From the NCBI GenBank assembly GCA_012845835.1, contig JABAKD010000013.1, forward strand, positions 8,533,128-8,597,127: a stretch of DNA of 64,000 nt, written 5' to 3'. Numbering within the stretch: the first letter of the stretch is position 1; each line of letters starts with the position of its first letter. Source of the DNA: Undaria pinnatifida. Taxonomy: Eukaryota > Sar > Phaeophyceae > Laminariales > Alariaceae. The notes under the pieces were generated by a model. It made no database searches. It was not told where the DNA came from and saw only the letters and a program-made list of their open reading frames with translations. Made by a program: the position numbers and the translations under genes. Below, piece by piece: positions 1 to 9,325 of the stretch.

Positions 1-1121
1 TATCTGGTAAACGATGAGCTTGGGGTCAAACTGCACCATGATTCACCGCTGCGACTTCAGTTTACGAGAGCATTGTGGTGGGTGTGTTATGCTGTCATTC
101 TGGTATAGTACCAATCAAACCAGCTGACCCTCTGGTAGGTTTTTATGTCGGTTTTCGATACCCAGGTGTTCCAAGAACTTTGTAGTAATTTCTTGACAAG
201 GGGAATGGGAAAAAAAATTGAAAAAGACAAATTAAGGTCAGACGACAGAAGGAGATACACCGAAACTATTCCGAGCCACCGTGCGGTACAGCAGAATACA
301 CCTAGATTTTTCATCCCGATCCGCGACGCTGATTGGTCAACTCAGTCTCGTACCGGTTTTGACACCCAGACCTTGCGGTACATCGTATCGCGGCTTCTCA
401 GCTCAGCCGTCACCGTTTTATGACGTGACCCATACCGCTTTCTGGCGGGAAATATACCATAGCTCGGTTCTTGTTCTTCGTATTTTTCCAATTTTCTGTT
501 GGGCATCGATTCCATGGACGGACGTCCATAACATGTGAGTGAGAGTGTGTTTGTCTCGGTTACCGTCACGTACGTGCGCATTCTATCCTCTATTATTGAT
601 ATGTACCTTGCCCACCTTGGGTTAAAATCTTGCGCCGTGTACGTACGCGACTCTTGGGTCTGCTGGCGTGCCTCGTGCATGCTTTTGTGCCTGGTGCGGA
701 GCTTGTAATTTTTTCATGCTACGCGCTGCGAGTTACGTGTAAACTGGTACGACGAGGACCTGCTCAATTGGCAGACCTGCAGGGCGCACTCTGTGTCCCC
801 ACCTATAACTTCACATATGCTCGTTCGTGCGGGTGGTGGGGTGATTGATGGCATGCATGTGTGGTACATATAGTATTGATAGTAGTACGTGCGTCGATTC
901 GATAATGAAAGACACAGCAGGTAGCTAGTACTAGTATACTGTAGTAGGTATAGGGGAGACGATCGCACAAATAACACGTACGTACTACCTGGTACCACTT
1001 AGTCTACGATATGCCTCTCCTTTTATTTTATTTTCTTCAAATTTGTTTCTTTTTTTCCAATTGACTTGCGTTTGCCGTGCGTATGCGTAGTGATAGGTAC
1101 TACGTGAAATATGCCTGGTAT
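1..1121. other. No gene seen
   Basis: I see only short open frames broken by stops on both strands, with no recognisable domain, no convincing splice-bounded exon and no strong repeat. An exon of a gene lying off the left edge cannot be excluded. Confidence 0.5.
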
Positions 1122-1492
1122 ACGAGTATTGACATGAAATTCGTCGAACTCACGGCTGACGTCCTTGAAATGCATACATATAAAATCATTCTTTGGTTTC
1201 AGGGATTTGGTCAGGAGCCTTTTTTTGTCTCGGCCCAAGTATGCGATTCGCGGAACTGGAATTCTCGGTCAAATATCTTCGCTCGAGCGCCGCCTTCGGG
1301 GGGCGGCTCCAACGCCCCTCGCCCTGCCGTGTCCGTTCCGCACATCGACGTGAACGCGGACGGATGCCGAGCGCGACAAGCGAGAAGTTGCAAAAATACC
1401 GCATGTCGAGGAGGAATTTCGGAGATTTTGGTTGTTTCTTAATGTCTGCAGCGCCTGGATGATTTACAAAATTGGCATCATTTCCAAACGAT
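1122..1492 (+). repeat. Dispersed repeat R, copy 1
   Basis: This is the left-most copy of a roughly 330-400 bp family. It starts with a segment shared with 60,787-60,835, then runs through a TATAAAATCATTCTTTGG-like start, a GC-rich core and an end reading AAATTGGCATCATTTCC. Other copies lie at 10,325-10,657, 16,958-17,357 and 17,375-17,567 (continuing at 23,765), and an inverted end lies at 9,282-9,325. No frame is conserved as protein across copies, so I read it as non-coding. Its class is not known to me; it could be a SINE or MITE-like unit. Confidence 0.8.
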
Positions 1493-1549
1493 AGTTGTGC
1501 TGTCTAAAACTGAATGGGCCCAAGACTCGAGACGAGACGAAGAAAAGTT

Positions 1550-1850
1550 TTTTCAGGGCTTTTCACGGGTCATGACCCGACCCGCGGGTCGGGTCAAGGG
1601 GGTTTCAAAATCTCGCGGGTCGGGTCGGGTCGGGTCATCACGTTTTAAAATCTCACGGGTCGGGTCGGGTCGGGTCAAGAGGTTTTCAAAATCTCGCGGG
1701 TCGGGTCGGGTCGGGTCAACAGGCTTTAAAATCTCGCGGGTCGGGTCGGGTCGGGTCAAGAGGTTTGCAAAATCTCGCGGGTCGGGTCGGGTCATGACCC
1801 GCCAGATACGGGTCACTTCGCGGGTCAAGCCATAATGACCCGTGAGTTGT
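1550..1850 (+). repeat. (GGGTC)n minisatellite array 1
   Basis: About five units of roughly 41 bp, each made of three or four GGGTC pentamers followed by an AT-richer spacer ending AAAATCTCG. Four GGG runs separated by two bases fit the classic G-quadruplex pattern. The array also carries inverted GACCC pieces at both edges (near 1,565 and 1,790-1,850). Open frames across it are a by-product of the repeat and are not genes. A sister array lies at 7,257-7,600. Confidence 0.9.
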
Positions 1851-2147
1851 TTTGGGCTGACCCGCGGGCCAAACCCGCGGATCTAGCCGGCGGGTCCGCC
1901 TTTTTCAAACTCACAGCTGAGAGCCACGTTGGTGCCGTGTAGGCGCCCCGCGGGTCGGGCCCGAGGGTCCGCCAATAAAATACAAACATTTCGGCTTCCT
2001 GCCTCCCTCGTGCCGATGCTCCGATCATATGTCATCACAGCGTGCAGAAAAATCACCAGGCAGTACCCCTAGCTACTCGTAACAAGGCAAACAGCAGTGT
2101 GACGCGAATCCCGTACCTACTGAAGCCGTAACAGCAGTAATATTACG

Positions 2148-2366
2148 GTCATACCAGTACGAAATGTGACCAAACGTAAAAAGGCAAGGAAGGGCAGTCG
2201 TCGTCAAAGCAGCAGCAGCAGCAGCACTGGCAGCAGCAAGCACCAGCAGCAGACCCCGGATTCTCGCGGATCGCAGCCCCTGCTGACAGACCCACCGCCC
2301 CAGTTGTGGGCTTGCTGCCGGAGGCGGCTCAGCTAGGCTGCTTGCCGGGGCTGGAGACTGCACAGA
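2148..2366 (+). repeat. Direct repeat B, left copy
   Basis: This segment runs from GTCATACCAGTACGAAATG to GGAGACTGCAC and is closely repeated at 6,717-7,021. It contains a short CAG/GCA tract that is much longer in the right copy. The Copia-1 element lies between the copies, so the two B units were adjacent or nearly so before that insertion. No coding function is apparent. Confidence 0.85.
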
Positions 2367-2386
2367 TAGAAGATAGATACAGCAGT

Positions 2387-2643
2387 TGTTTGAGTAGACT
2401 CGCCGCAAAGCAGTGACAGTAGTTACGTGTCGGTTCGGAGTATGGTTTCTTGGGCTATTCGTTCATGTCTTTGGATCTGTGTGTGCTGTGACGAGCCGCG
2501 AGGCTCTCACTCCTTTTCCTGTTCCTCCTGTTAACTTTCCCTCGCGGGTGTGTGACAACCGATAATACACGAACTTAAAAGAGAAGCCATTCGGCAGCCC
2601 AGCGGGGTGAGTCGACGCTAACCGGCGCGGTCGGAACTAAACA
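2387..2643 (+). repeat. Copia-1 5' LTR
   Basis: 257 bp, bounded by TG and CA and preceded by the target duplicate gcagt. It aligns end to end with 6,430-6,686 except for two compensating 3-bp indels. The transcription start and polyadenylation site should lie in this repeat, but I cannot place them. Confidence 0.93.
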
Positions 2644-2654
2644 TTCTAGAATTG

Positions 2655-2670
2655 TTGGTACCAAAGTGAG
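2655..2670 (+). other. Copia-1 primer binding site (putative)
   Basis: TTGGTACCAAAGTGAG lies 11 bases inside the 5' LTR and four bases before the ATG at 2,674. Its position and TGGTA-like start resemble the initiator-Met-tRNA primer sites common in Copia elements. The tRNA assignment is an inference, because the host tRNA set is not in this window. Confidence 0.5.
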
Positions 2671-2673
2671 ACC

Positions 2674-5600
2674 ATGGCTATTTCTGTGGAAGATCAACTC
2701 GCCGAGCTGAGAGCGCAGCTGGCGGAGGAGAGGGAGTCACGCGCGGCGGCCGAGAGGGCAGCCGCGGAACGCGCTGACGCACAACGCGTTCAACACGAGC
2801 AGACCATGAAGATGCTGGCCCAGATGATGGCCCAGCAAGGTGTAGAAGACAAGACAAGTCCGGATGGGGAGGCGCACGAGGCGTCTGCTGCGAGTGGCGA
2901 GGTAGAAGATCCTGCGTCACCAACATCCCGAGTGGGCCCTGTCAACCCTTCTGTGCCCATGGAGGTTGGTCCACGAGAGGATCAATCAATAGGGAGTGCC
3001 CAAAGCGGGTTGGACGGAGACTATGGTCTCCAAGGTGAGCCCGCTGTGACACACGGGAGCCGAAGATCTTTTCGAGCTCCCATGAAGATGAATCCACCGC
3101 AGCTACGAGACAGAAAGCAGTTTCACATTTTTCAGCAGAAAGTGCATACGTATGCGAAGTTCCAGGACTTCGACAGTGTTCTGTACGCCGAGTCTCATCT
3201 CGACGTCGGCGACCAACTCAAATCGAAGAGCGATTTCCTCCGGGAAGGAGTGCCCGAACTAGTTTATGAACGACATCTTAGAGCCTGGTTCTTTCTGTCC
3301 CAGGCATTCCACCTAACAATAGATGTCGGGCGTTTCCAACGGAGCAAGTCCCCCGGAAAATGTTGGGAAGAAACTGTGAAGTACTATTGCCCCAAGAGCA
3401 CCGGGGATCAAATCTCTCTGCGGAAGACCCTCAGTGATTTTAAAGTCGAAAAGGGAGTTGACCCGATCCCGAGATTGTACAATCTCGAGGAACACGTGAT
3501 GAAAATGCACACTGCGGGTATTGATGTTTATGAACAAACCACCCTCTGCACGTCTGTTGCTGGTCTGCCTGTGTCGGAGTACGACTTCGAGATACGGCAG
3601 CTGAGTCGAAGACTGTCCTTCGACCGGGATGAGGTGATACATACCATCGAATCCCAATACAACCTTCTGCGCTCTCGGAGGCAGAAGAACTCCGCAGCCC
3701 ATGCGCTCGTTGTTGACGGGCGTGGTGGGGGCGGGGGACGCGGACACCCTGGCGGGAAGCTCGGGGGCCGCGGAGGCGGCCGAGGAGGCAAGCACGCCGA
3801 GAAGAAGACGTCCGGCGACGGAAACGGCGCTGAGGACAACAAGCCTGCGGCAAAGGGACCGCAGTGCTACAAGTGTGGGCTTCGAGGCCACTTCGCCCGC
3901 GACTGCACCACACAGCTCTGCAAGCGGTGCAACGGTCGGGGGCACGACGAGGATAAGTGTCCTTCGTCTACCGACATGCACGCCAACATGGTGATAGAGC
4001 TACCTGAACCGCCGGAGTCGGACTCAGATTCAGGATCGACGACTTCGAGTTGCGTCGCGTCTGGGTTTATGGCGGTGGAGCTGGATCATGCAGGGTGTGG
4101 GTACCAACCAGGTGAAGCGGGACGGCTGCAGAGCTGGGGTAGGCACGGTGACCTGATCACATCGTCGAGACTGAGATCCGTGCGCAACCGCCTCCAAGAG
4201 GTACCCAAAGAACCGAATACTGGAGGCAATACGGCCCTGCTGGTCTACATGAAGGCGCTGGTGACGGACTTCATCAACGGCGAACTGGAAGCTGAAGAGA
4301 TGCAAGAAGCAGAAGAGTTCATCAACGGCCACGCATGCGATGATCTCCTGGACTCGCTGGCAACGAGTGCGACTGGTTTCGACGACCATGAGTCAGCATC
4401 TAACGTCTTCTCGCTAATGCACGACACCGCGATCGACGAGCCCGAGATCGCCCTGGTCACCATGGAATCAGGGAAGTCCGAGTCTGAAATTGAAATGCCG
4501 TCTGGTCCTTTGTCAGAAGCTGAAGTACCTCCGATCTCCGTAGCTGGCGTGTACAAATCTAAATACAAAGACGCGTACCTTTGGGCTATGGACAAGGAAA
4601 TGGATGGTATTGTGAAGAATGGGACATTTACTGTTTTACCTGGCCTTCCGGAGGGGGAGAAAGCAGTAGATGGTAGGTGGGTGTTATCACTGAAGTCCGA
4701 CGAAAACGGATACATTACTACACCCAAAGCGAGGCTGGTAGCAAAAGGGTTTATGCAACGGGAAGGCGTGAACTATCTCCAGACATACGCACCTACACCC
4801 GCCACTACTAGTGTCAAGATTGTGCTAATGTGGGGGAACCACAAGGGGTACACAACGTCTCATTTCGATGTCAAACAGGCGTTTACCCAAGCACCGCTAG
4901 ACTATAAAGTCATTATGAAGCTCCCTGGGGGTTGCGGTGACCTGTCTGGCAAATACGTAGAGCTCAAGAAGGCGTTGTACGGCCTAAAACAGAGCGGTGC
5001 CTTGTGGAACAATTTGCTGGTTACGAAACTAGCGAAACACGGCATGGAACAGTGCAAAGCCGACCCTTGCGTTTTTCGGAAGATTGTGAAGGGTGAGGTA
5101 ATACTGGTTCTGGCAGCCCATGTGGACGACATGGCTGTAGCCGGTCCTAGGGATGAGGTTGACAAGCTGCTTGTAACGCTCAACGAGGACTTCACGACGT
5201 TTGACCTGGGAGAACTAACCTTCTTCACGGGGTGTGCGGTTATCCAAGACGTAAAAGATAGGATAACTAAAATCAACCAGCGGACATTCATCGAAACATT
5301 GGCTAGACGTTTTGATGTGACAACGACTGCCCGATACCCCGCCACTGCCGGTGCTGACCTAGGACCGAGGAAGGAAGGGGAACCAAGTGGAAATTGGCCT
5401 TACAAGGAGGCCATCGGATCATTGCTATGGCTGGTCGTCTGGTCAAGAATGGAGATCGCGAATGCGACGCGTGTTGTAGCTCGCCACGCGAACAACCCTA
5501 CCGAGAGGCACTGGACAGCGGTGCTACAGATTATTCGATACTTGCTCGGTACCAAGGACCTGAGCCTCACGTTCGAAAGGGAACCTGAGTCTGACTTTGA

Positions 5601-6072
5601 ATTGTCGGTGTCCACGGATTCGACCTTTGCCGAGAAGGATGACGACAGGCGTTCCGTATCGGGGGTAGCTGTATGCCTAGGTTACTCCATGATTACCGCA
5701 TTCAGTTCGACTCACAAGATCACGTCGCTTTCGACCGCCGAGGCAGAGTACCGTGCGCTCGGTGATGGAGTGAAGGAGGGTCTATTCGCGAAATCGGTAG
5801 CTTCGTTCGTGGCACCATCGCTTGTAGAGAAGACAATTATGGTATATGTAGATAACGAAGGGGCAATCAACCTTGCGATCAACCCATTCAGCTCTGCAAG
5901 AACCAAGCACCTTGATGTGAGGTTTCATTTCGTTCGCGAGCTGGTATCGTCTGGTACGATCACGGTTGAACATGTTCCGACAGCGGAACAACGGGCAGAT
6001 CTTTTCACGAAGGCGCTCGTAGGCCCTATCTTCAGGGAGCACCGGGACTACCTGATGAACTCTTACATTTGA
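2674..6072 (+). CDS. Copia gag-RT-RNase H polyprotein lacking protease and integrase
   Basis: 1,132 residues with no internal stop. Residues 1-45 form an Ala/Glu/Arg-rich, probably coiled-coil start. Residues about 130-340 look like a Copia gag core (UBN2-type). A Gly/Arg-rich stretch near 350-370 precedes two CX2CX4HX4C zinc knuckles at about 397-411 and 416-429. Residues about 430-620 are acidic linker. No DSG protease motif, HHCC finger or DDE integrase core is present, although autonomous Copia elements carry several hundred residues of these here. Reverse transcriptase starts near 628: DVKQAFTQAPLD supplies the first catalytic Asp and HVDDM replaces the usual YVDD. RNase H near 985-1,100 keeps STDST, STAEAEY, YVDNEGA and TKHLDV. 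The ATG follows the primer site by a few bases, as expected. The product would package and copy RNA in cytoplasmic particles. Confidence 0.92.
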   Translation: MAISVEDQLAELRAQLAEERESRAAAERAAAERADAQRVQHEQTMKMLAQMMAQQGVEDKTSPDGEAHEASAASGEVEDPASPTSRVGPVNPSVPMEVGPREDQSIGSAQSGLDGDYGLQGEPAVTHGSRRSFRAPMKMNPPQLRDRKQFHIFQQKVHTYAKFQDFDSVLYAESHLDVGDQLKSKSDFLREGVPELVYERHLRAWFFLSQAFHLTIDVGRFQRSKSPGKCWEETVKYYCPKSTGDQISLRKTLSDFKVEKGVDPIPRLYNLEEHVMKMHTAGIDVYEQTTLCTSVAGLPVSEYDFEIRQLSRRLSFDRDEVIHTIESQYNLLRSRRQKNSAAHALVVDGRGGGGGRGHPGGKLGGRGGGRGGKHAEKKTSGDGNGAEDNKPAAKGPQCYKCGLRGHFARDCTTQLCKRCNGRGHDEDKCPSSTDMHANMVIELPEPPESDSDSGSTTSSCVASGFMAVELDHAGCGYQPGEAGRLQSWGRHGDLITSSRLRSVRNRLQEVPKEPNTGGNTALLVYMKALVTDFINGELEAEEMQEAEEFINGHACDDLLDSLATSATGFDDHESASNVFSLMHDTAIDEPEIALVTMESGKSESEIEMPSGPLSEAEVPPISVAGVYKSKYKDAYLWAMDKEMDGIVKNGTFTVLPGLPEGEKAVDGRWVLSLKSDENGYITTPKARLVAKGFMQREGVNYLQTYAPTPATTSVKIVLMWGNHKGYTTSHFDVKQAFTQAPLDYKVIMKLPGGCGDLSGKYVELKKALYGLKQSGALWNNLLVTKLAKHGMEQCKADPCVFRKIVKGEVILVLAAHVDDMAVAGPRDEVDKLLVTLNEDFTTFDLGELTFFTGCAVIQDVKDRITKINQRTFIETLARRFDVTTTARYPATAGADLGPRKEGEPSGNWPYKEAIGSLLWLVVWSRMEIANATRVVARHANNPTERHWTAVLQIIRYLLGTKDLSLTFEREPESDFELSVSTDSTFAEKDDDRRSVSGVAVCLGYSMITAFSSTHKITSLSTAEAEYRALGDGVKEGLFAKSVASFVAPSLVEKTIMVYVDNEGAINLAINPFSSARTKHLDVRFHFVRELVSSGTITVEHVPTAEQRADLFTKALVGPIFREHRDYLMNSYI

Positions 6073-6419
6073 TTCTGTTCTGGGTCAGAAGCAATTTGTT
6101 CAATTTTTTTGGTTTAGCGCCGGGTGATTATTATGAATAAGTCATGCGGAGAGAGACAATGCCATCTCGCATTTACTGTCGCGGCCTTAGCGTGCCTATG
6201 GCAGGAGTAGGCGATCTCTGGTATTCTTGTCTTCGCCTTAATTCTCATCTTGGAGGCGCGGCTATTATTGTGGTTATGTTTGATTGGCACAATGGTTTTT
6301 ATTTTTGGTATTTTTGCAAGGGGTTTTGATCCGTGGGGCGGATTTCCCCTTGTACATTGCTTTGCAATAGACATACGTCAAGACATGTCTATGATAGGTT
6401 CGTCACGGTATTGTGTCGA

Positions 6420-6429
6420 GCCGGGAGGG
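6420..6429 (+). other. Copia-1 polypurine tract
   Basis: GCCGGGAGGG abuts the 3' LTR and would prime plus-strand DNA synthesis. The location is diagnostic even though the tract is short and broken by two pyrimidines. Confidence 0.6.
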
Positions 6430-6686
6430 TGTTTGAGTAGACTCGCCGCAAAGCAGTGACAGTTACGTGTCGGTTCGGAGTATGGTTTCTTGGGCTATTC
6501 GTTCATGTCTTTGGATCTGTGTGTGCTGTGACGAGCCGCGAGGCTCTCACTCCTTTTTTTCCTGTTCCTCCTGTTAACTTTCCCTCGCGGGTGTGTGACA
6601 ACCGATAATACACGAACTTAAAAGAGAAGCCATTCGGCAGCCCAGCGGGGTGAGTCGACGCTAACCGGCGCGGTCGGAACTAAACA
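6430..6686 (+). repeat. Copia-1 3' LTR
   Basis: 257 bp, nearly identical to 2,387-2,643, followed by the target duplicate gcagt at 6,687-6,691. Between the stop codon at 6,072 and this LTR lie about 350 bp of non-coding sequence with no recognised function. Confidence 0.93.
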
Positions 6687-6716
6687 GCAGTGTAGTAGTA
6701 GCTAGCTCGAGAATTA

Positions 6717-6838
6717 TTATCATACCAGTGCGAAGTGTGACCAAACGTAAAAAAAGCAAGAAGAAGAGCAGCCGTTGTCGAAGCAGCAGCGGCAGCAAGC
6801 AGCAGCAGCAGCAGCAGCAGCAAGCAGCAGCAGCAGCA

Positions 6839-6881
<43 letters not shown>

Positions 6882-7021
6882 CCCTGGCAGCAGCAAGCAC
6901 CAGCAGCAGACAACGCATCCTCGCGGATCGCAGCCCCTGCTGACAGATCCACCGCCCCAGTTGTGGGCTTGCTGCCGGAGGCGGCTCAGCTAGGCTGCTT
7001 GCCGGGGCCGGAGATTGCACT
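6717..7021 (+). repeat. Direct repeat B, right copy, with expanded CAG tract
   Basis: Matches 2,148-2,366 but contains an expanded (CAG/GCA)n tract at about 6,780-6,910. Frames here read as long Gln, Ser, Ala, Leu or Cys runs depending on phase and strand. That is the mark of a simple repeat, so I do not call a protein. Confidence 0.85.
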
Positions 7022-7256
7022 TGTAAATTATAACTAGCTCGCCCGTCGGGTCGCTGGTCGGGTCGACCCGGTGGTCTAACGGTACGGGCATGTCCATGCA
7101 TGTGGGCTGCGGTTTCTTTCCTATTCCTCGCGCGCACACCACATGATGACATAATCATCAGCTGCAAGCAATGCCGGTAAAAAACGCAGAGAAAACGACA
7201 TACTGGGAAAAGTATGAGGGACCAAGGACCAACCAACCGACCGAGGTATACATGCT

Positions 7257-7600
7257 TTGACCCGTGACTTTTTGACTTTGACCCGTGAGAAATATCACGG
7301 GTCAAGTTCACGTGACCCGCCAGACGACCCGAATCTCGCGGGTCACCCGGATTATCGCGGGTCGGGTCGGGTCGGGTCAGGACGATATCAAAATCTCGCG
7401 GGTCGGGTCGGGTCGGGTCAAGACATCTCGAAAATCTCGCGGGTCGGATCGGGTCGGGTCAAGACGTCTCGAAAATCTCGCGGGTCGGGTCGGGTCGGGT
7501 CGGGTCAAGACGTCTCGAAAATATCGCGGGTCGGGTCGGGTCAGCTGACCCGACCCGACCCGACCCGACCCGCGAGATTTGACCCGACCCGTGAAAAGCC
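7257..7600 (+). repeat. (GGGTC)n minisatellite array 2 with palindromic end
   Basis: Four to five GGGTC-rich units with an AAAATCTCG spacer, in the same orientation as array 1. Near 7,543-7,552 the array meets an inverted copy of itself (GGGTC units, then GTCAGCTGAC, then GACCC units), forming a near-perfect palindrome about 70 bp long. The strand is strongly G-quadruplex-prone and CpG-dense. Confidence 0.9.
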
Positions 7601-7803
7601 CTGAGTTTTTTGCACCGTCCCGTCCGAGACCCAGAGCAGCGTAGGGCACCAGCTGCCAGGGGTGTGAGACGAGGCATGTACGGCATGGGCCAGATAACGT
7701 TGCCTGCAACAACTGCCCGCCACAGTATAAACGCGCGGAAGCCGCGATGGGTCGTTCTTTGACACTTGGCTTACGTGGTTACTGTTGGGGTAGCTTGGGG
7801 ATA

Positions 7804-8225
7804 GACACAATCTAAAAGCGATCGGTGCCGAGGAACGAACGCAGGCAAGGGGGCTGACACAACAGAGGAATAACTGACTGCTGTGCTCCAGCTAGCTACT
7901 GCTGTGGTGTGCCCTCATCAACTGAAACCAAGCAACAGACACACGTGTTGCCCGGGCTCGAGAGCAGGGGCACCGGTCTGTCAAAGGGCAAATCCAGCCG
8001 TCGCGGTCGTTCGTTATTCATGGTGCCGGGCTGGAGGATTCATACGTGACCGGTGCCCCTGCTCTCGAACCCGGGCAACACGTGTGTCTGTTGCTTGGTT
8101 TCAGTTGATGAGGGCACACCACAGCAGTAGCTAGCTGGAGCACAGCAGCAGTCAGTTATTCATCTGTTGTGTCAGCCCCCTTGCCTGCGTTCGTTCCTCG
8201 GCACCGATCGCATTTAGATTGTGTC
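7804..8225. mobile_element. Hairpin MITE with TA target duplication
   Basis: A 422-bp near-palindrome. The left arm 7,804-7,977 and right arm 8,048-8,225 are inverted copies around a 70-bp loop. The ends read GACACAATCTAAA and TTTAGATTGTGTC and are flanked by TA on both sides (7,802-7,803 and 8,226-8,227), the target choice of Tc1/mariner-type transposons. It has no coding capacity and lies inside the larger foldback element, so it is the younger insertion there. Confidence 0.85.
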
Positions 8226-8670
8226 TACAGGCTTGGCCTGCCAAGAAACCGACAATAATTCAGAAAGCTTTCCACCGCTTTTTTTACGAATTAGGACTTG
8301 AAAATTGGAAGCGCTACCCCTGACACCACATTCATTGCATAGCAAAAGTAAAATTATATGAAAAATTATAAGGCTTTACTTTTTCCGACTCGATTTCGTC
8401 GAGATATCCGCAAAAACTCACAAGCACCAACTTTTAAAATTCCAACCTGCAAGACGAAAAAAAATCCGTACAAGTATCTAGAAATAAAAAAATCAGATCA
8501 ATCAAGGTGTAATTTGGTGGACACTAAAAACTGTGCTGAAGACTCTACAATACAAGAACATCGATATAAGTTTCATTGCCCAATTCGCCACCCATCAAGA
8601 GATATTACCAAAACTCGATTCCATATATAAGTCATCAAGTGTTTTGGACAAAAAGTGAGAAAATTAAAAA

Positions 8671-8962
8671 TATCGCTGTGCCCCGCTCATTTTTGGAGTT
8701 CGGACCTGAAATTTGACGCGTGATTTAGAGCAAGCTTAAACAAATACTACTTGGAAATCGCAAAAAAAAAAAAATCTTGCCCACATACGGGTGGCCAAAC
8801 GAAATCCATCCATGATCATAAAACGGACGAAAAGTAAGGCGGCAACGATCTTTCTTTTGTTTTTTCTGTGCGATTTCCAAGTAGTGTTTTGATGAGTGTG
8901 CTCTAAATCACGTGTCAAAATTTTAGGTCCGAACTCCAAAAACTGAGTTGAGCACAGCGATA
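8671..8962. repeat. Inverted repeat (hairpin)
   Basis: 8,671-8,766 and 8,867-8,962 are inverted copies: TTTTGGAGTTCGGACCTGAA on the left pairs with its complement on the right, and both arms carry CTACTTGGAAATCG. It is probably another MITE or the internal part of the foldback element. The 100-bp loop is not recognisable. Confidence 0.8.
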
Positions 8963-9196
8963 TTCGTGAATTTACGGCGTCTTGGCCGGCCCAGCTTGTA
9001 TCCCCAAGCTACCCCAACAGTAACCACGTAAAGCAAAAGTCAAAGCACGACCCATTGCGGCTTCCGCGCGTTTATACTGTGGCGTGCAGTTGTTGCAGGC
9101 AACGTTATCTGGCCCATGCCGTACATGCCTCGTCTCACACCCCTGGCAGCTGGTGCCCTACGCTGCTCTGTGTCTCGGACGGGACGGGGCAAATAA

Positions 9197-9325
9197 CCTT
9201 GCTTCGTCTCGTCTCGAGTCTTGGGCCCTTCATGACTCGAGTGTGGAAAAAACGCCATATTCAGTTTTAGACAGCACAACTACGTACCGTTTGGAAATGG
9301 TGCCAATTTTGTAAATCATCACCAT
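9197..9325 (-). repeat. Inverted copy of the R end and adjacent sequence
   Basis: This stretch is the inverted counterpart of 1,458-1,545, with about 30 extra bases inserted. It shares the run from CTTCGTCTCGTCTCGAGTC to AAATGGTGCCAATTTTG. The pair brackets 7.9 kb that includes both GGGTC arrays, both B copies, Copia-1 and the foldback element, so it may mark the ends of an older composite element. Confidence 0.7.

Larger units (their letters stand above)
2387..6686 (+). mobile_element. Copia-1: LTR retrotransposon with intact ORF but no protease or integrase
   Basis: A 4,300-bp Ty1/Copia element with all structural landmarks. It has two 257-bp LTRs beginning TGTTTGAG and ending AAACA, a 5-bp target duplication gcagt at 2,382-2,386 and 6,687-6,691, a primer binding site just inside the left LTR, a polypurine tract before the right LTR, and a single uninterrupted gag-pol frame at 2,674-6,072. 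The LTRs differ only by two 3-bp indels (a TAG near 2,421 and a TTT near 6,554), which points to a recent insertion. The coding frame lacks the protease and integrase segments normally found between the gag zinc knuckles and RT. The element therefore probably moved with integrase supplied in trans, or it derives from an internal deletion. Confidence 0.93.
7612..9191. mobile_element. Foldback element with 190-bp inverted ends
   Basis: 7,612-7,803 and 8,999-9,191 are inverted copies of each other. Shared landmarks include GTAGCTTGGGGATA at the inner ends and a TCTCGGACGGGACGG-like outer end. The interior has no transposase frame. It contains the TA-flanked MITE at 7,804-8,225 and a second hairpin at 8,671-8,962. 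I could not identify a target duplication at the outer ends, so the true boundaries may differ by some bases. Confidence 0.75.

Noticed and set aside
1550-1850. CRISPR-like regular repeat
   Set aside because: Units are contiguous, spacers are near-identical and the setting is eukaryotic; it is a minisatellite.
3313-3994. Minus- and plus-strand frames of 97-222 codons inside the Copia-1 gag region
   Set aside because: Shadows of the gag frame; the sense frame has domains and is intact.
6728-7311. Poly-Gln, poly-Ala and poly-Cys frames
   Set aside because: They come from the CAG tract inside repeat B and lack any flanking domain.
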